64,000 bases of DNA from Thermoproteota archaeon (GTDB taxonomy: Archaea > Thermoproteota > Thermoprotei_A > Sulfolobales > Ignisphaeraceae): NCBI GenBank assembly GCA_030550585.1, contig JAUQPB010000003.1, positions 98,333-162,332 on the forward strand. Direction: 5' to 3'. The notes beneath the pieces were generated by a model that ran no database searches, was not told the origin of the DNA, and saw only the letters and a program-made list of their open reading frames with translations. Positions within the stretch are counted from its first letter, which is position 1. Each line of letters begins with the position of its first letter. This document shows, piece after piece, positions 48,576 to 59,483 of the stretch. A program made the position numbers and the translations under genes.

Positions 48576-49993
48576 TGACTAGAGGTGCTCCAGTAACTAA
48601 GCTATATTCAAAAGCAAGTAAGCAGATATTTGGTGTAAGAGGTGCTCTGATATTTGTAAAAGCATTGAGCGGTATAAGCTATGGAGAACTTGTAGAAATA
48701 GATGTTGATGGCGATACCAGGCTGGGACAAGTAATAGACGTCAGCAAAGATGTTGTGATAGTCCAAGTTTTTGGATCGTCTCTTGGTGTAGCCACTGGCA
48801 AAACTGTTGTAAAGTTCCTCGGAGAAACGCTGAAAATTCCTGTATCAGCTGACATGCTTGGGAGGATCTTCGATGGTCTTGCAAGACCAATTGATGGAGG
48901 ACCTCAAATCATTCCAGAAGATTACCTGGATATACATGGAGAGCCCTTGAACCCTGCTGTGAGAATCCCACCTTCAGAATTTATAGAAACAGGAATATCT
49001 GTAATAGACGGTATGCTAACCCTTGTAAGAGGGCAGAAACTGCCCATATTCTCTGGCTCTGGTCTCCCCCACAACAAGCTAGCAATGCAAATAGTTAGAC
49101 AGGCTGCAGTGAGGGGAAGTGGTGAAAAATTTGCTGTTGTGTTTGGGGCTATTGGTGTTACACATGAAGAGGCCATGTATTTCCTAAGTGAGTTAAAGGC
49201 TATGGGTGCACTAGACAGAACAATAGCTTTTATAGCACCTGCCTCAGCATCAACAGTTGAGAAGTTGGCACTACCTAGAACAGCCTTAACAGCTGCAGAG
49301 TTTCTTGCATGGAAATACGATATGCATGTTCTGACAATATTAACTGACATGACAAACTATTGCGAGGCACTAAAAGAGGTTTCAGCAGCTAGAGAGGAAG
49401 TTCCTGGGAGAAGAGGTTATCCAGGATACATGTACACAGACTTGGCAACAATGTATGAAAGAGCTGGTAGGGTTGCAAATAAGAAGGGAAGCATGACAAT
49501 AATGCCTATACTGACCATGCCAGACGATGATATTACACATCCAATACCAGATCTAACTGGGTATATAACCGAGGGTCAAATAGTACTTTCTAGAGATTTG
49601 TGGAGAAAGGGTATATATCCACCTGTAGATGTGTTCCTCTCTTTATCTAGACTAATGAAAGAAGGTATAGGCCCTGGAAAGACACGAGATGATCATAGAG
49701 AGGTCTTTGCACAGCTGATGTCAGCATATTCAGAGGGTACATACTTGAGAGAGCTCATCACAATTGTTGGAGTAGAGTCTCTGACACAGAGAGATAGAAA
49801 ATATCTGGAGTTTGCTGATGAATTTGAAAAGAGGTTTATAAATCAAGGAGAATATGAGAGGAGGTCGATAGAGGAGACACTTGATATTGCATGGGAGCTT
49901 CTAGCAATACTTCCAGAAGATGAGCTTAGACAGGTCAAACCAGAGACTATTAGGAAATACCATCCAAAGTATAGAGGGGGCAAAGCTGAGTAG
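48575..49993 (+). CDS. atpB: A-type ATP synthase subunit B
   Basis: '[22 protein letters not shown]', '[27 protein letters not shown]'; abuts/overlaps the atpA stop. Confidence 0.98.
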   Translation: MTRGAPVTKLYSKASKQIFGVRGALIFVKALSGISYGELVEIDVDGDTRLGQVIDVSKDVVIVQVFGSSLGVATGKTVVKFLGETLKIPVSADMLGRIFDGLARPIDGGPQIIPEDYLDIHGEPLNPAVRIPPSEFIETGISVIDGMLTLVRGQKLPIFSGSGLPHNKLAMQIVRQAAVRGSGEKFAVVFGAIGVTHEEAMYFLSELKAMGALDRTIAFIAPASASTVEKLALPRTALTAAEFLAWKYDMHVLTILTDMTNYCEALKEVSAAREEVPGRRGYPGYMYTDLATMYERAGRVANKKGSMTIMPILTMPDDDITHPIPDLTGYITEGQIVLSRDLWRKGIYPPVDVFLSLSRLMKEGIGPGKTRDDHREVFAQLMSAYSEGTYLRELITIVGVESLTQRDRKYLEFADEFEKRFINQGEYERRSIEETLDIAWELLAILPEDELRQVKPETIRKYHPKYRGGKAE

Positions 49994-50618
49994 CGAAATA
50001 ATTAAATTATCGAGACCAACAAAAATAGAGCTCATAAGACTCAGAAGAAGACTTGCACTAAGTAGAAGAATACATAGGATTTTGAGAGATAGACTAACTT
50101 TTCTGATGCAGGAGTTCTACACAGTTTACAGAAAGGCATTTGAATCTAGACGCAGACTCCATGAAATGCTCAATGAAATCTACAAAAGCTACTCACACGC
50201 TGTTGCTATACATGGCCTTGAGATCCTCGATACCGGGGCAAACACCATCAACGGAACAGTAGAGGTTGTGGCAGGCACAAGAAATGTCATGGGTGTTGTG
50301 GCACCGTCTATGGAAATATCCTCTATACCTATGCACACACCTGCATTGCCGATCGAGGTTGCAGATATCCAGGTAAAACGCAATGAGTTCTTAGAGACGC
50401 TTGTTTCCGTAGCCGAATACGAGAAAGAGCTGATTGAGCTAGCCATGGAGATTTCAAGAGTGAGAAGAGTTGTCATGATGCTAGAAAAGGTTTTGATACC
50501 AAGGCTCATCACAACCATAAGATATCTTATGATGAAATTTGATGAAATGGAGAGAGAGGAGAAGGTTAGAAGCATGAAGATAAAATCTTTATTGCTTCAA
50601 AGATCTGAGGGAGTGTAG
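49920..50618 (+). CDS. atpD: A-type ATP synthase subunit D (start uncertain)
   Basis: '[35 protein letters not shown]' canonical D N-terminus beginning well after the only ATG (49920). Confidence 0.92.
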   Translation: MSLDRSNQRLLGNTIQSIEGAKLSSEIIKLSRPTKIELIRLRRRLALSRRIHRILRDRLTFLMQEFYTVYRKAFESRRRLHEMLNEIYKSYSHAVAIHGLEILDTGANTINGTVEVVAGTRNVMGVVAPSMEISSIPMHTPALPIEVADIQVKRNEFLETLVSVAEYEKELIELAMEISRVRRVVMMLEKVLIPRLITTIRYLMMKFDEMEREEKVRSMKIKSLLLQRSEGV

Positions 50619-52427
50619 CACAAAATCTACAATATTTTTTGTAGGGGCTGCTGGAATTCCCAACCTATAAATTCTAGCAATTCTATATACATTATCTGAT
50701 GCCAGCATCGATGCAAAACCCTTTCTATAAGCTTCAACAATATACTCGATATTGTCGTCTATAACAACAGCTTTTGCATCATCGAATCCCTCTAAACAAT
50801 TGAAATACATAGCTATTTTTATTGGCCCTGCATTACCGTCTCTACCAATCACCTTATAGACAAATTCGCTAACCCCAAGTTTATTGAGAACAGCTTTAGC
50901 CACTTTCATGCTCTGCTTAGTAGCAATACATATGGTAGCCTCTTCACTAAGTTGTTTCAGAGCCTGTCTAGAGGCATAGAGGTCATTCTTGCTTAATTTA
51001 TTTAAGGAGCTGAGCTCCGCCTCTTCTATAATGCTAGATAAAGTTTCAAACCCCTTTTTGTCACTGCTCCAAAGCCTAACCATAGCCCTATTTATTGTCT
51101 CCCACTCTTTGACTAGCCCAAGTTCCACAAGTTTTTGTCTAACCCTTCTCCAATCTACTGGAAGCTGGGTTAATGTGGCATCCAAATCAAAGATTACAAC
51201 TCTTCTTCTACTCTCTAAAAATTGTGTAAACCTCTTAAGCCAGTAAACCAACTCAATTCTAGAACCCTCCAGATATGCCCTCCAACTATCGCGTTCTCTA
51301 GAAAACCTTTCCAAAGCCTTCAAAATCTGCATCAAGTTTTTTGCAGGCTCCAATAGATCAACGTCGCTTCGCAAAGGATTTGCAACCATTTTTCTAGCCA
51401 TGTATATCCAAACCGATGGTATCTTGGCCAAGTATCTTAGCCCATCCAAAACCCATACAAATTCTCCCCCATGTACCTTCAACCTCTTTGCAAGTTCCCT
51501 TGCACTTTCCTCGCCGTATATATAAGCAGCTACGAGAATTCCTGGGAAATGATATCCTAGCGACACAGCCAGATCTATGCTTCCCCAAAACTTGGGATTT
51601 ACCTCAATTACATAGTATACCCCCAGCTCATCAACATATCTTGTTTCGACCATTAGAACCCCATTCCATCTCAATAGCTCTACAACTTTTCTCCCAATGG
51701 CATAGAGCTGAGGATCCTCCACAGGGCCTTTCGCACATAGGCTTGCACCACCAACCGGTTGATATTCGACTATCCTCTGATGAGTGAACTCTACAATGGG
51801 TTTGCCCTCAAATGCCAATGCATAATATCCTCTTCCGATTCCTTCAACATATTCTTGAACAACACACGGAATTCTTCTAACAGCTTCTGAAACAGCTGAC
51901 TCAGAATCTAGATGAAAAGACGGGTTAGATGCATCACCAAGATTTTTTACCACAAGAGGTGGGGAAAGCCCGTATATACTCTCAGCATCGTGACTGCTAC
52001 CTACAAACACCTGCTTTGGAAACGCAACAGCTTTGCCCAATTTGTCAACAATTCTAACCCTATCCGATGCCAATACAATATCTTCGTAGCGTGGTGCTGC
52101 AACTGTTATCCCAAGCTCATAGAATATTTTCGCATATTTAGAAAAACCTACGAAATCAATATAATCCACGGGAACAACAACGTCGCATCCGTGTTTATGT
52201 GCAACCATAGCTACTATGTAAGGCCAGTCAACACCTTCTCTTCTAACCTTATACAAATATCTATAATCAAATATTCCAGAAAAAAGGTGGGGGTGAATGC
52301 TGTGAGCAACGCCAACAATCTTGATATTCAATAAACCTTTTATAGATTTTGCTATTGCCATAGATTTTCTAGAAGATATAGAGGCTACAACAGCACATTT
52401 GTCCAACGGCCATCGCCACAAAGACAT
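50589..52427 (-). CDS. ATP-grasp carboxylate-amine ligase fused to HAD-family phosphatase domain
   Basis: ATP-grasp 'PLVVKNLGDASNPSFHL...VVQEYVEGIGRGYYALAFEGKPIVEFTHQRIVEYQPVGGASL...YYVIEVNPKFWGSIDLAVSLG'; HAD 'VVIFDLDATLTQLPVDW', 'ICIATKQS', 'AVVIDDNIEYI'. Confidence 0.9.
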   Translation of the reverse strand: MSLWRWPLDKCAVVASISSRKSMAIAKSIKGLLNIKIVGVAHSIHPHLFSGIFDYRYLYKVRREGVDWPYIVAMVAHKHGCDVVVPVDYIDFVGFSKYAKIFYELGITVAAPRYEDIVLASDRVRIVDKLGKAVAFPKQVFVGSSHDAESIYGLSPPLVVKNLGDASNPSFHLDSESAVSEAVRRIPCVVQEYVEGIGRGYYALAFEGKPIVEFTHQRIVEYQPVGGASLCAKGPVEDPQLYAIGRKVVELLRWNGVLMVETRYVDELGVYYVIEVNPKFWGSIDLAVSLGYHFPGILVAAYIYGEESARELAKRLKVHGGEFVWVLDGLRYLAKIPSVWIYMARKMVANPLRSDVDLLEPAKNLMQILKALERFSRERDSWRAYLEGSRIELVYWLKRFTQFLESRRRVVIFDLDATLTQLPVDWRRVRQKLVELGLVKEWETINRAMVRLWSSDKKGFETLSSIIEEAELSSLNKLSKNDLYASRQALKQLSEEATICIATKQSMKVAKAVLNKLGVSEFVYKVIGRDGNAGPIKIAMYFNCLEGFDDAKAVVIDDNIEYIVEAYRKGFASMLASDNVYRIARIYRLGIPAAPTKNIVDFVLHSLRSLKQ

Positions 52428-52446
52428 TGTCTAGAGGTGAATAAAA

Positions 52447-53229
52447 GTGTTGTTAGTTTTGACACACGATGTTGATTGGAGTAGAAAAGGGCCTGCAACA
52501 GAGCATGTACTAGCCCGTCTAAACAGATTCTCTATTGAGGATAGATATAGATTCTTTACTTTGAGGGAGAACATTTATGATGGGATAGCAACTATAATGG
52601 ATTACGAGCAGCGTCAAGGAATTAAATCAACATTTTTCTTTAGAACCTTCTACGATGATTATACAACTGTTGAACTTTATAGCGATATCATATCCGAGCT
52701 GAGAAGAGGCGGCTGGGAAATAGGTTTGCATTCAAACAGCGGAGAAAACCTTGAGAGCATTAGACAAGAAAAGATCTTGTTGGAGAAGATATATTCCCAA
52801 GAGGTCAAGAGCCTAAGGGTTCACTACCTCAAAATAGATGCCAACTTAATACCAAAGTTAAGCGCAATAGGTATAAAATATGATAGTAGCATATGCAAAG
52901 CAAAAACGGGTCCATCACATGAAAGCACAGGATGCCACATATTAGACGGTGTAATGGAGCTACCCATAACAATAATGGATGCATATATGTTTACATATTG
53001 GGGGGTTAAACCAAGTGAGGTATATCAGAAAATTATAGAAATTCTAGACAACTTCAACAGACAAGGTATTAAAATAGCCACTTTGCTTTGGCATACAAAT
53101 AGCGTTAGAATGCATGACGGTAAAGAATACTTGAGATTAGTTGAAGAGATTTGGAAAATTGAGTGGCTAACCCCTATAAGGGTAATCGACACGCCTATCT
53201 CGTTATGCAAAAAAGAAAAGCTGATATAA
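52447..53229 (+). CDS. Polysaccharide deacetylase-family (NodB-like) protein
   Basis: 'LVLTHDVDW', 'KSTFFFRTFYDD', 'GGWEIGLHSNSGEN', 'LRVHYLKID', 'ATLLWHTNS'; GTG start with GAGGTG SD-like sequence. Confidence 0.85.
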   Translation: MLLVLTHDVDWSRKGPATEHVLARLNRFSIEDRYRFFTLRENIYDGIATIMDYEQRQGIKSTFFFRTFYDDYTTVELYSDIISELRRGGWEIGLHSNSGENLESIRQEKILLEKIYSQEVKSLRVHYLKIDANLIPKLSAIGIKYDSSICKAKTGPSHESTGCHILDGVMELPITIMDAYMFTYWGVKPSEVYQKIIEILDNFNRQGIKIATLLWHTNSVRMHDGKEYLRLVEEIWKIEWLTPIRVIDTPISLCKKEKLI

Positions 53230-53344
53230 TCAGGAAAAATTTTATCAGACTAGGTGTTTCACATCATCTTTTCAGTGTGCCACAGGCTCATCAACATACA
53301 CTATAAAAATTCACTACCGCGCTTAATTAAACACTGTTGAAATC

Positions 53345-54283
53345 TTGAAGGTGATGCATATGAACGTCTATGAGCCTTTAATCATGGTAGTTTTAACAAT
53401 AGCTGGATTCATGCTATCTAGATGGGGATCTAAATATGGTGATATATTTATCAATGCCTCCAACAGTTATCTATTCTACGTAGCTGTTCCAGCCATCTTG
53501 GTAATAAAAATTGGGTTCACCCAAATTAGTTATATTTTCGCTATTTTAATGCTTATATCGTCACTTCACATAATTTTGATGTTGGTAACCTCCTTCTTAT
53601 TGTTTAGACCCCTTGCCGAGCCTATTACCGCATTATCAGCCTCTCTATCACTTTCAATGCCAAATTCAGCCTATTTGGCAATACCATTAGCCTTAATACT
53701 GTGGGGTGATAGCATATATGTTTTGCCATATATGATTGCCTTCAACATTATATTACCGTTCTTGACCATGTTCTTGGCATACATTACTGCAAGAAGGATG
53801 CACGAAAAATCTGTCTACTTTAAATCTTTACCAGTGCTAATAGGATTCGCCTTAGCATTGATAGCAAGAATATTGTATGATGCTGAATATGGAGACAGCA
53901 CTACTATAGTAAACTGCATAGATAATTTAATTTCATATTCGTTCTATTTGTCGTTTATTGTTATTGGAGGTTCCATAGGAAAACTAAGCATGAAAGTATT
54001 GAAAAATGATATCAAAATTGTCGCAACATCATGCATAATCAAGTACATACTATCACCTCTACTTATGTTACTCCTCTCCTTTCTGCTACTAAACAATTTT
54101 AACACAAGCAACAATCTATACATCCATGGGCTTATTCTCCAAAGCATTATGCCACCTGCTGTAATAAATATAGTTCTAGGCAAGGTGTTTCATCTGAATG
54201 AGGAGCTGATAACGATACTTTTAATATTATTGACACCCATTTCAATAGCTTTATCGTTAGCAGTATGGAATATATTAATATAA
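53345..54283 (+). CDS. Auxin efflux carrier (AEC)-family transporter
   Basis: About 10 TM helices; 'SMPNSAYLAIPLALILWGDSIYVLPYMIAFNIILPF' AEC-like. Confidence 0.75.
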   Translation: MKVMHMNVYEPLIMVVLTIAGFMLSRWGSKYGDIFINASNSYLFYVAVPAILVIKIGFTQISYIFAILMLISSLHIILMLVTSFLLFRPLAEPITALSASLSLSMPNSAYLAIPLALILWGDSIYVLPYMIAFNIILPFLTMFLAYITARRMHEKSVYFKSLPVLIGFALALIARILYDAEYGDSTTIVNCIDNLISYSFYLSFIVIGGSIGKLSMKVLKNDIKIVATSCIIKYILSPLLMLLLSFLLLNNFNTSNNLYIHGLILQSIMPPAVINIVLGKVFHLNEELITILLILLTPISIALSLAVWNILI

Positions 54284-54342
54284 TGTGGTCTATATCCAGC
54301 CATGGTCTGTTTTTATAACTGGGATTTGCCATAAGAGAAGGG

Positions 54343-55458
54343 CTATGTAATAGTCTCTTCCGATTTCAAATAAATCTTTATGTGTATTCCAAAATAATCA
54401 TTTTCGGGTATGATGCTATCAAATTGAAGAAGTCCTGTGATAGCATATGGCTCCATATACTCTATAAAGTCTTTGTATGGTATTGATAGATCCTTTATTT
54501 TGACTTCACAATCTCTTCTATCTATTCTAGCAAACGTCTCTACATAGATGTACTCAGCTCTAACATACCTCTTCTCAGCACTTCTATACAATGAGCTATA
54601 TAGGCTTTGAATATCTTTTACTCTCAATTCTGTAGAGACTCTCCGTGCCGTTTTAATCATGTTTCTCACAAATTTCTTCCTTTCATCAACAACATTAATA
54701 AATCTCCTTATAGCATATGGCTGTTGCTCAAAAAGTCTATATATGTTGTCAACCAGAAACAACACCTTTTCTCCCGTGCTATTCTTCTCATGACCAATAA
54801 TCGTTGTTTCATCACATAACCGTATTTTTCTATACCTTATACCAAATCTCGACAAAAATTCTAAGTCCAAACCCGTAAAGTATTTTTTAAATAGATCATA
54901 GTCTATGTTTCTCGTTATTAACAGAAAATATGTGAATTCATTATGTAGAGGCAGGAGTGCTAGAAGTGATGTGTACAAACCCTTCAATATTCTGATTATG
55001 TGAAGAGGGTTGCCTGTTAAGGTGTTGTAATCTGTATCAAGAATGTTGGAGGCTGTTGTCGAGGGTCTTGCAATAATGGAACTTTTATAGATGTCAGATA
55101 GTATAACAATCATCGATTCGATTTCTTTAATAGTTCTAGATTCTCCAAAAAGGAGTGAAATCTTCTGCAATGCTGTTTCATATGGCATCCCACGTGCAAC
55201 ATCCTTTATGGCTTCAGAACATTTGATGCACTTTATGCCAAAAAACTCTTCGAAAATTTTCTGTATGTCTCTCCAATGACCTATAGTGTTTTTGCCTATA
55301 ATGCCTGCAACAATCTTTTTTGTTTTTATATCAGAGGATGTCATTGAAAACTTGTTATATAATCCAACAACCCTTTCACAATATCCTAAAGCTCTTCCAA
55401 TATCCCTTTTAAAAAACTGTTTCCATTTCTCATTGCTTGCTACAGATGGTATGAGCAT
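54343..55458 (-). CDS. Hypothetical protein (371 aa)
   Basis: Long ORF, no recognised motif. Confidence 0.65.
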   Translation of the reverse strand: MLIPSVASNEKWKQFFKRDIGRALGYCERVVGLYNKFSMTSSDIKTKKIVAGIIGKNTIGHWRDIQKIFEEFFGIKCIKCSEAIKDVARGMPYETALQKISLLFGESRTIKEIESMIVILSDIYKSSIIARPSTTASNILDTDYNTLTGNPLHIIRILKGLYTSLLALLPLHNEFTYFLLITRNIDYDLFKKYFTGLDLEFLSRFGIRYRKIRLCDETTIIGHEKNSTGEKVLFLVDNIYRLFEQQPYAIRRFINVVDERKKFVRNMIKTARRVSTELRVKDIQSLYSSLYRSAEKRYVRAEYIYVETFARIDRRDCEVKIKDLSIPYKDFIEYMEPYAITGLLQFDSIIPENDYFGIHIKIYLKSEETIT

Positions 55459-55526
55459 TACTAACTACCTTTCCTAAATAAAGATTTTGTGTTTATTTTA
55501 TGTTATGGCAAAGCATTATTTTTTGT

Positions 55527-56876
55527 TTAGAAACGACCGTGTGATAGCGTTCTTGCCGCGACTATTAGAGGGTGCCAAACTGGGGCAACTGCGGGGTGAT
55601 AGCCTATATCTGCAAAGAATAGATCTTCTATTGTCATTTCCTTTTCAATAGCTATCGCAACGGAATTGATGTATTCAGCAACAGACTCTTCCCACCCAAC
55701 TATTTGCGCTCCAAGTATTCTTCCAGTAGATGCGTCTACAACCATCTTTATGTATACATATGTACCTTTTGGATAGTAATGGGCTTTGGTTCTAACTTTT
55801 ATCAACTTACTTTCTATTTTGAATCCCTGCTCCTTCGCTTCTTCTTCGCCTAGCCCTGTTCTTGCAATGTACATATCAAAGAACTTTGTTATGGCTGTCC
55901 CAACAATGCCAGGAAATCTTAGGCTTCTTCCGAGAGCTGCATTTGCACCTGCTACCTGCCCCTCTTTATTAGCTGATGGTGCTAGCGGTATCCAGACCTT
56001 CTTACCTGTTATTATATGTCTTTTTTCAGCCACGTCGCCAGCAGCATACACACCCTCAATGTTTGTCTCCATGTATTCATTCACTTCTACAGCTCCGGTG
56101 ATCCCTATTTTGATACCACTTTTTGTAGCTAATTCTATATTCGGCTTAACACCTGTTGCTAAAATAACTAGATCAGTTTTGTAGATATTTTTGCTTGTTG
56201 CAACTGCTTCGACAAATTCTTTCCCAATGATTTCTTTTAGTGGCTCAGAAAGATGTAGCTCGAGACCTCTTGTCACAACCTCTTTTGCAACAATGTCAGC
56301 CACATCCCTGTCTAAGGATCTTGGAAGTAGCTGACCTTCTTTCTCAATGAGTATTGTCTTCTTGCCTAGAGAAAGAGCGGCCTCAGCCATTTCCAACCCT
56401 AGATAGCTTCCGCCAACAATTACTATATTATTTGCTTTTCTAATTGCATCAGACAGCTCATCTGCTTGTGCTGGATGTCTGATCGTATAAACATTTTTTA
56501 GATCAACACCGTTTACCCTCGGTTTTGCAGGTGTGGCACCAGTCGCGATGACCAGCTTGTCCCATTCCATTACCAATTCTTTACCGTCTCTCTCTAGGAC
56601 AACAACCTTTTTATCAACATCAATGTTCTTTGCAACAGTATTTGTTAAAACCCTTATACCTCTATCACGTTCAAAATCTTCTGGAGTATATGTTACTAGC
56701 ATTTTCCTGTCTTTTACTATTCCCTCAACATAGTAGGGGATGGCACATGGTCCATGTGTAATCATATCAGTTGCCTCAATGAGTATGACCTCAGCCGAAG
56801 GATCGAGTTTCTTGGCTCTTGAAGCTGCTGATGCCCCCGCAGCACCACCTCCTATTACCACAATCTTTTTTGACAT
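55527..56876 (-). CDS. FAD-dependent CoA-disulfide reductase / NADH oxidase family
   Basis: 'KIVVIGGGAAGASAASRAKKLDPSAEVILIEATDMITHGPCAIPYYVEG', 'IVIVGGSYLGLEMAEAALSLGKKTILIEK', 'GVYAAGDVAE'; start placed at 'MSKKIVVIGGG' within ORF 55527..56927. Confidence 0.94.
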   Translation of the reverse strand: MSKKIVVIGGGAAGASAASRAKKLDPSAEVILIEATDMITHGPCAIPYYVEGIVKDRKMLVTYTPEDFERDRGIRVLTNTVAKNIDVDKKVVVLERDGKELVMEWDKLVIATGATPAKPRVNGVDLKNVYTIRHPAQADELSDAIRKANNIVIVGGSYLGLEMAEAALSLGKKTILIEKEGQLLPRSLDRDVADIVAKEVVTRGLELHLSEPLKEIIGKEFVEAVATSKNIYKTDLVILATGVKPNIELATKSGIKIGITGAVEVNEYMETNIEGVYAAGDVAEKRHIITGKKVWIPLAPSANKEGQVAGANAALGRSLRFPGIVGTAITKFFDMYIARTGLGEEEAKEQGFKIESKLIKVRTKAHYYPKGTYVYIKMVVDASTGRILGAQIVGWEESVAEYINSVAIAIEKEMTIEDLFFADIGYHPAVAPVWHPLIVAARTLSHGRF

Positions 56877-56934
56877 TCTAATCACAAATATATACGACTT
56901 TATTTGGAAATAAAAGCTGCAGCACAATGAAAAA

Positions 56935-59151
56935 CTATATCTTTAGCTCCATCCTTTTACCAGAGTACTCTACTTCTATGTCAGGTTTTGATTCTTCGAT
57001 TCCAACCCCTCTACCCTTATCTACCAACACAATTTTAAATTTCATAGATCCTATGCTCATAGCCCCCTTCTTCTCGTCGATAATTATCTTATTCTCTTTC
57101 TCAACCCATCTAATTGGTATGACTGCATAGAAGCCCTTTTCATAGTCATATGTTTCGCCATCATCTAGATAGATCATAAATTCACCATCTCTACCTCTAT
57201 ATATTCTCAGCTCTATCTCGCTTCCATAGTCATCCGCTTTTTCAATAGTTGCAGGTGCTAGGGGTAGTATCGCACCACCCCTAACATGTAGGGGTATTCT
57301 ATCTAGAGGTGCCTCAACTCTTATCCACCTACCTCCTAACACCCTATCGCCAGTCCAAAAGTCGTACCACATACCATGTGGTAAATAAACATCTCTCTCA
57401 AATGTTGAGGGCAATGTGATGGGCGATACCATTATAAATGGTCCAAACATGTATTGGTCATCAATTATGGCGGCTGTTTTATCGTTTCTAAAGTCCATGA
57501 CAAGCGGTCTCATAATAGTGTAGTCATGTTCGTATACCATCCAGGCCAATGTGTATATGTACGGTAGAAGCCTATATCTAAGCCTAATGAATTTAACCAG
57601 TATTTCCTCAGCCTCTTTTCCAAATCTCCAAGGCTCCTTTGGATAGTATGTCCCGTGAACTCTGAATATAGGGCAGAAGACACCCCATTGGAACCATCTA
57701 ATAAACAGTTCCTTGTATCCATCGGTCTCTGGGTTTCCGCTAAAGAACCCTCCAATATCTGTTGTCCAGTATGGTAGTCCAGATAAGCTGTAGTTTAGAC
57801 CTGCCCATATCTGTGCTCTGAAGGTTGTCCAGTCACCTGTTATATCACCACTCCAATTAACAACGCCATATCTTTGAATTCCTGCAAAGCCTGATCTTGT
57901 TAATATAAGAACCCTTTTGTTAGAAACTGCTCTCTGTCCTCTGTAAACAGCTTCTGATTCGAATAATGGGTAGACATTCAACAATTTAATCATCTTTTTC
58001 CCATTTCCAATATCTAGAGACTTCTGCCATGTTGAGTATATCAAGAGGGGTCTAACCTCCGGCTCTGAGGCGTCTAGCCACCAGCCATCTATGCCTATGC
58101 TATAGAAAACCTCGCTTATCTTCCTCCAGAACCATTCCCTACACTCTTCCTTAAAGACATTTAGAAGACCAAAATCATCTGCACCCGAGCCCATTAGACA
58201 ATTGTTTTTCTCTGCTTCTCTATATACATCAGTTTTCTTTTCGAATATAGGCCAAATAGATATGGCTAATCTGATGCCAAGCTTATGTATGTCTTCGACC
58301 ATCTTCTTTGGATCTGGATAATACTTCTCATCAAATTTGAATGCATTCCATCCATAATCTCCCCAGTATCTCCAATCCTGAACAATTATGTCAATAGGTA
58401 TTCTCCTCTCTCTAAACATTTTTGCAACAGAAACAATCTCTTCTTGTGAAGCATACCTCTCTTTAGATTGCCAGTAGCCAAAGGCATATCTTGGTAGCAT
58501 TACAGCCTTTCCAGTTAACCACCTATACCCCGCTATAACCCTGTCAAGTTCGGGCCCATAGATAATGTAGTAGCTAAGATAGTCGCCAGCCTCAAACCAT
58601 ACCCTGAGAATATCTCTCCTAGACTCTACAACACCCATTGAATACATGTCCCATAGAATACCATAGCCCGAGCTAGAAACTAAGAACGGAACAGCAATAT
58701 CAGTATTTCTCTGCACTAGGTAAACAGTTCTATTCCTATAATCAAATGCATTGTGAGCAGAATAGCCAGCGTGCTGACCAAGACCTAGAAGCAGCGAGTC
58801 TGGCTCTATTCTAAATATCTGCTCGAAGGTATAGAAATCCTCACCATAGAGTCTCTGCTTAGTGGCTTTCCTGTCTATCTCTTCAATTGGAATATCCCCA
58901 AATCTAAAATCTATTTTGTTTTTACCCATATCAACATAAACAGTGATTTCATTCGATGAAACAGCAACTATATCGCCAGATCTATACACATCAACATTGA
59001 CATGCCTAGGCTTTGCAATAACAACTATACTATTATCTTTGAATTGAGATGTTGACGGAACGTGTACAACACGCACAATGTTACTGTCAAAGAACTCTAT
59101 TACGACTTTGCCAACACCAAAAGATAGTTCAACTCCTTGTGATTCATACAT
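56935..59151 (-). CDS. Glycoside hydrolase family 31 (alpha-glucosidase/alpha-xylosidase)
   Basis: 'YAFGYWQSKERYASQEEIVSVAKMFRERRIPIDIIVQDWRYWG', nucleophile region 'IDGWWLDASEPE', 'WTTDIGGFFSG'. Confidence 0.95.
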   Translation of the reverse strand: MYESQGVELSFGVGKVVIEFFDSNIVRVVHVPSTSQFKDNSIVVIAKPRHVNVDVYRSGDIVAVSSNEITVYVDMGKNKIDFRFGDIPIEEIDRKATKQRLYGEDFYTFEQIFRIEPDSLLLGLGQHAGYSAHNAFDYRNRTVYLVQRNTDIAVPFLVSSSGYGILWDMYSMGVVESRRDILRVWFEAGDYLSYYIIYGPELDRVIAGYRWLTGKAVMLPRYAFGYWQSKERYASQEEIVSVAKMFRERRIPIDIIVQDWRYWGDYGWNAFKFDEKYYPDPKKMVEDIHKLGIRLAISIWPIFEKKTDVYREAEKNNCLMGSGADDFGLLNVFKEECREWFWRKISEVFYSIGIDGWWLDASEPEVRPLLIYSTWQKSLDIGNGKKMIKLLNVYPLFESEAVYRGQRAVSNKRVLILTRSGFAGIQRYGVVNWSGDITGDWTTFRAQIWAGLNYSLSGLPYWTTDIGGFFSGNPETDGYKELFIRWFQWGVFCPIFRVHGTYYPKEPWRFGKEAEEILVKFIRLRYRLLPYIYTLAWMVYEHDYTIMRPLVMDFRNDKTAAIIDDQYMFGPFIMVSPITLPSTFERDVYLPHGMWYDFWTGDRVLGGRWIRVEAPLDRIPLHVRGGAILPLAPATIEKADDYGSEIELRIYRGRDGEFMIYLDDGETYDYEKGFYAVIPIRWVEKENKIIIDEKKGAMSIGSMKFKIVLVDKGRGVGIEESKPDIEVEYSGKRMELKI

Positions 59152-59204
59152 AAATTTGTGCCACCATGAATTTTGTAGCCCCTACCTTTAAAAATGTTTG
59201 TAAA

Positions 59205-59483
59205 CTAATCGCATTTGCATGTACACATATTGATTACCTCTACAAATGTATCTAAACCCCTCTCAGATAGCTCTCCTATTACCTTGGGCATTTTCTCTAG
59301 TGGAAATGCATATAGGGAGCCGTTTATCTTTATTCCATCCATTAGCTCTACCAGCCCCTTGGATCTATATCTCTTCCCTTTTATGGTGACCACAGTTCCA
59401 TTCATTGTCTTGTAGATCTTTATCTTAACATTCCTTGGCACATTTTGAGCTACCTTCAGCAACACATATCCAGATGGCTTCAC
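59205..59483 (-). CDS. Small hypothetical protein (C-terminal CTCKCD)
   Basis: 92-aa ORF overlapping the upstream gene by 4 nt (ATGA-type coupling). Confidence 0.65.
   Translation of the reverse strand: MKPSGYVLLKVAQNVPRNVKIKIYKTMNGTVVTIKGKRYRSKGLVELMDGIKINGSLYAFPLEKMPKVIGELSERGLDTFVEVINMCTCKCD

Noticed and set aside
50189-50575. 128-aa - strand ORF
   Set aside because: Antisense to atpD.
51912-52334. 140-aa + strand ORF
   Set aside because: Antisense to the ATP-grasp-HAD fusion.
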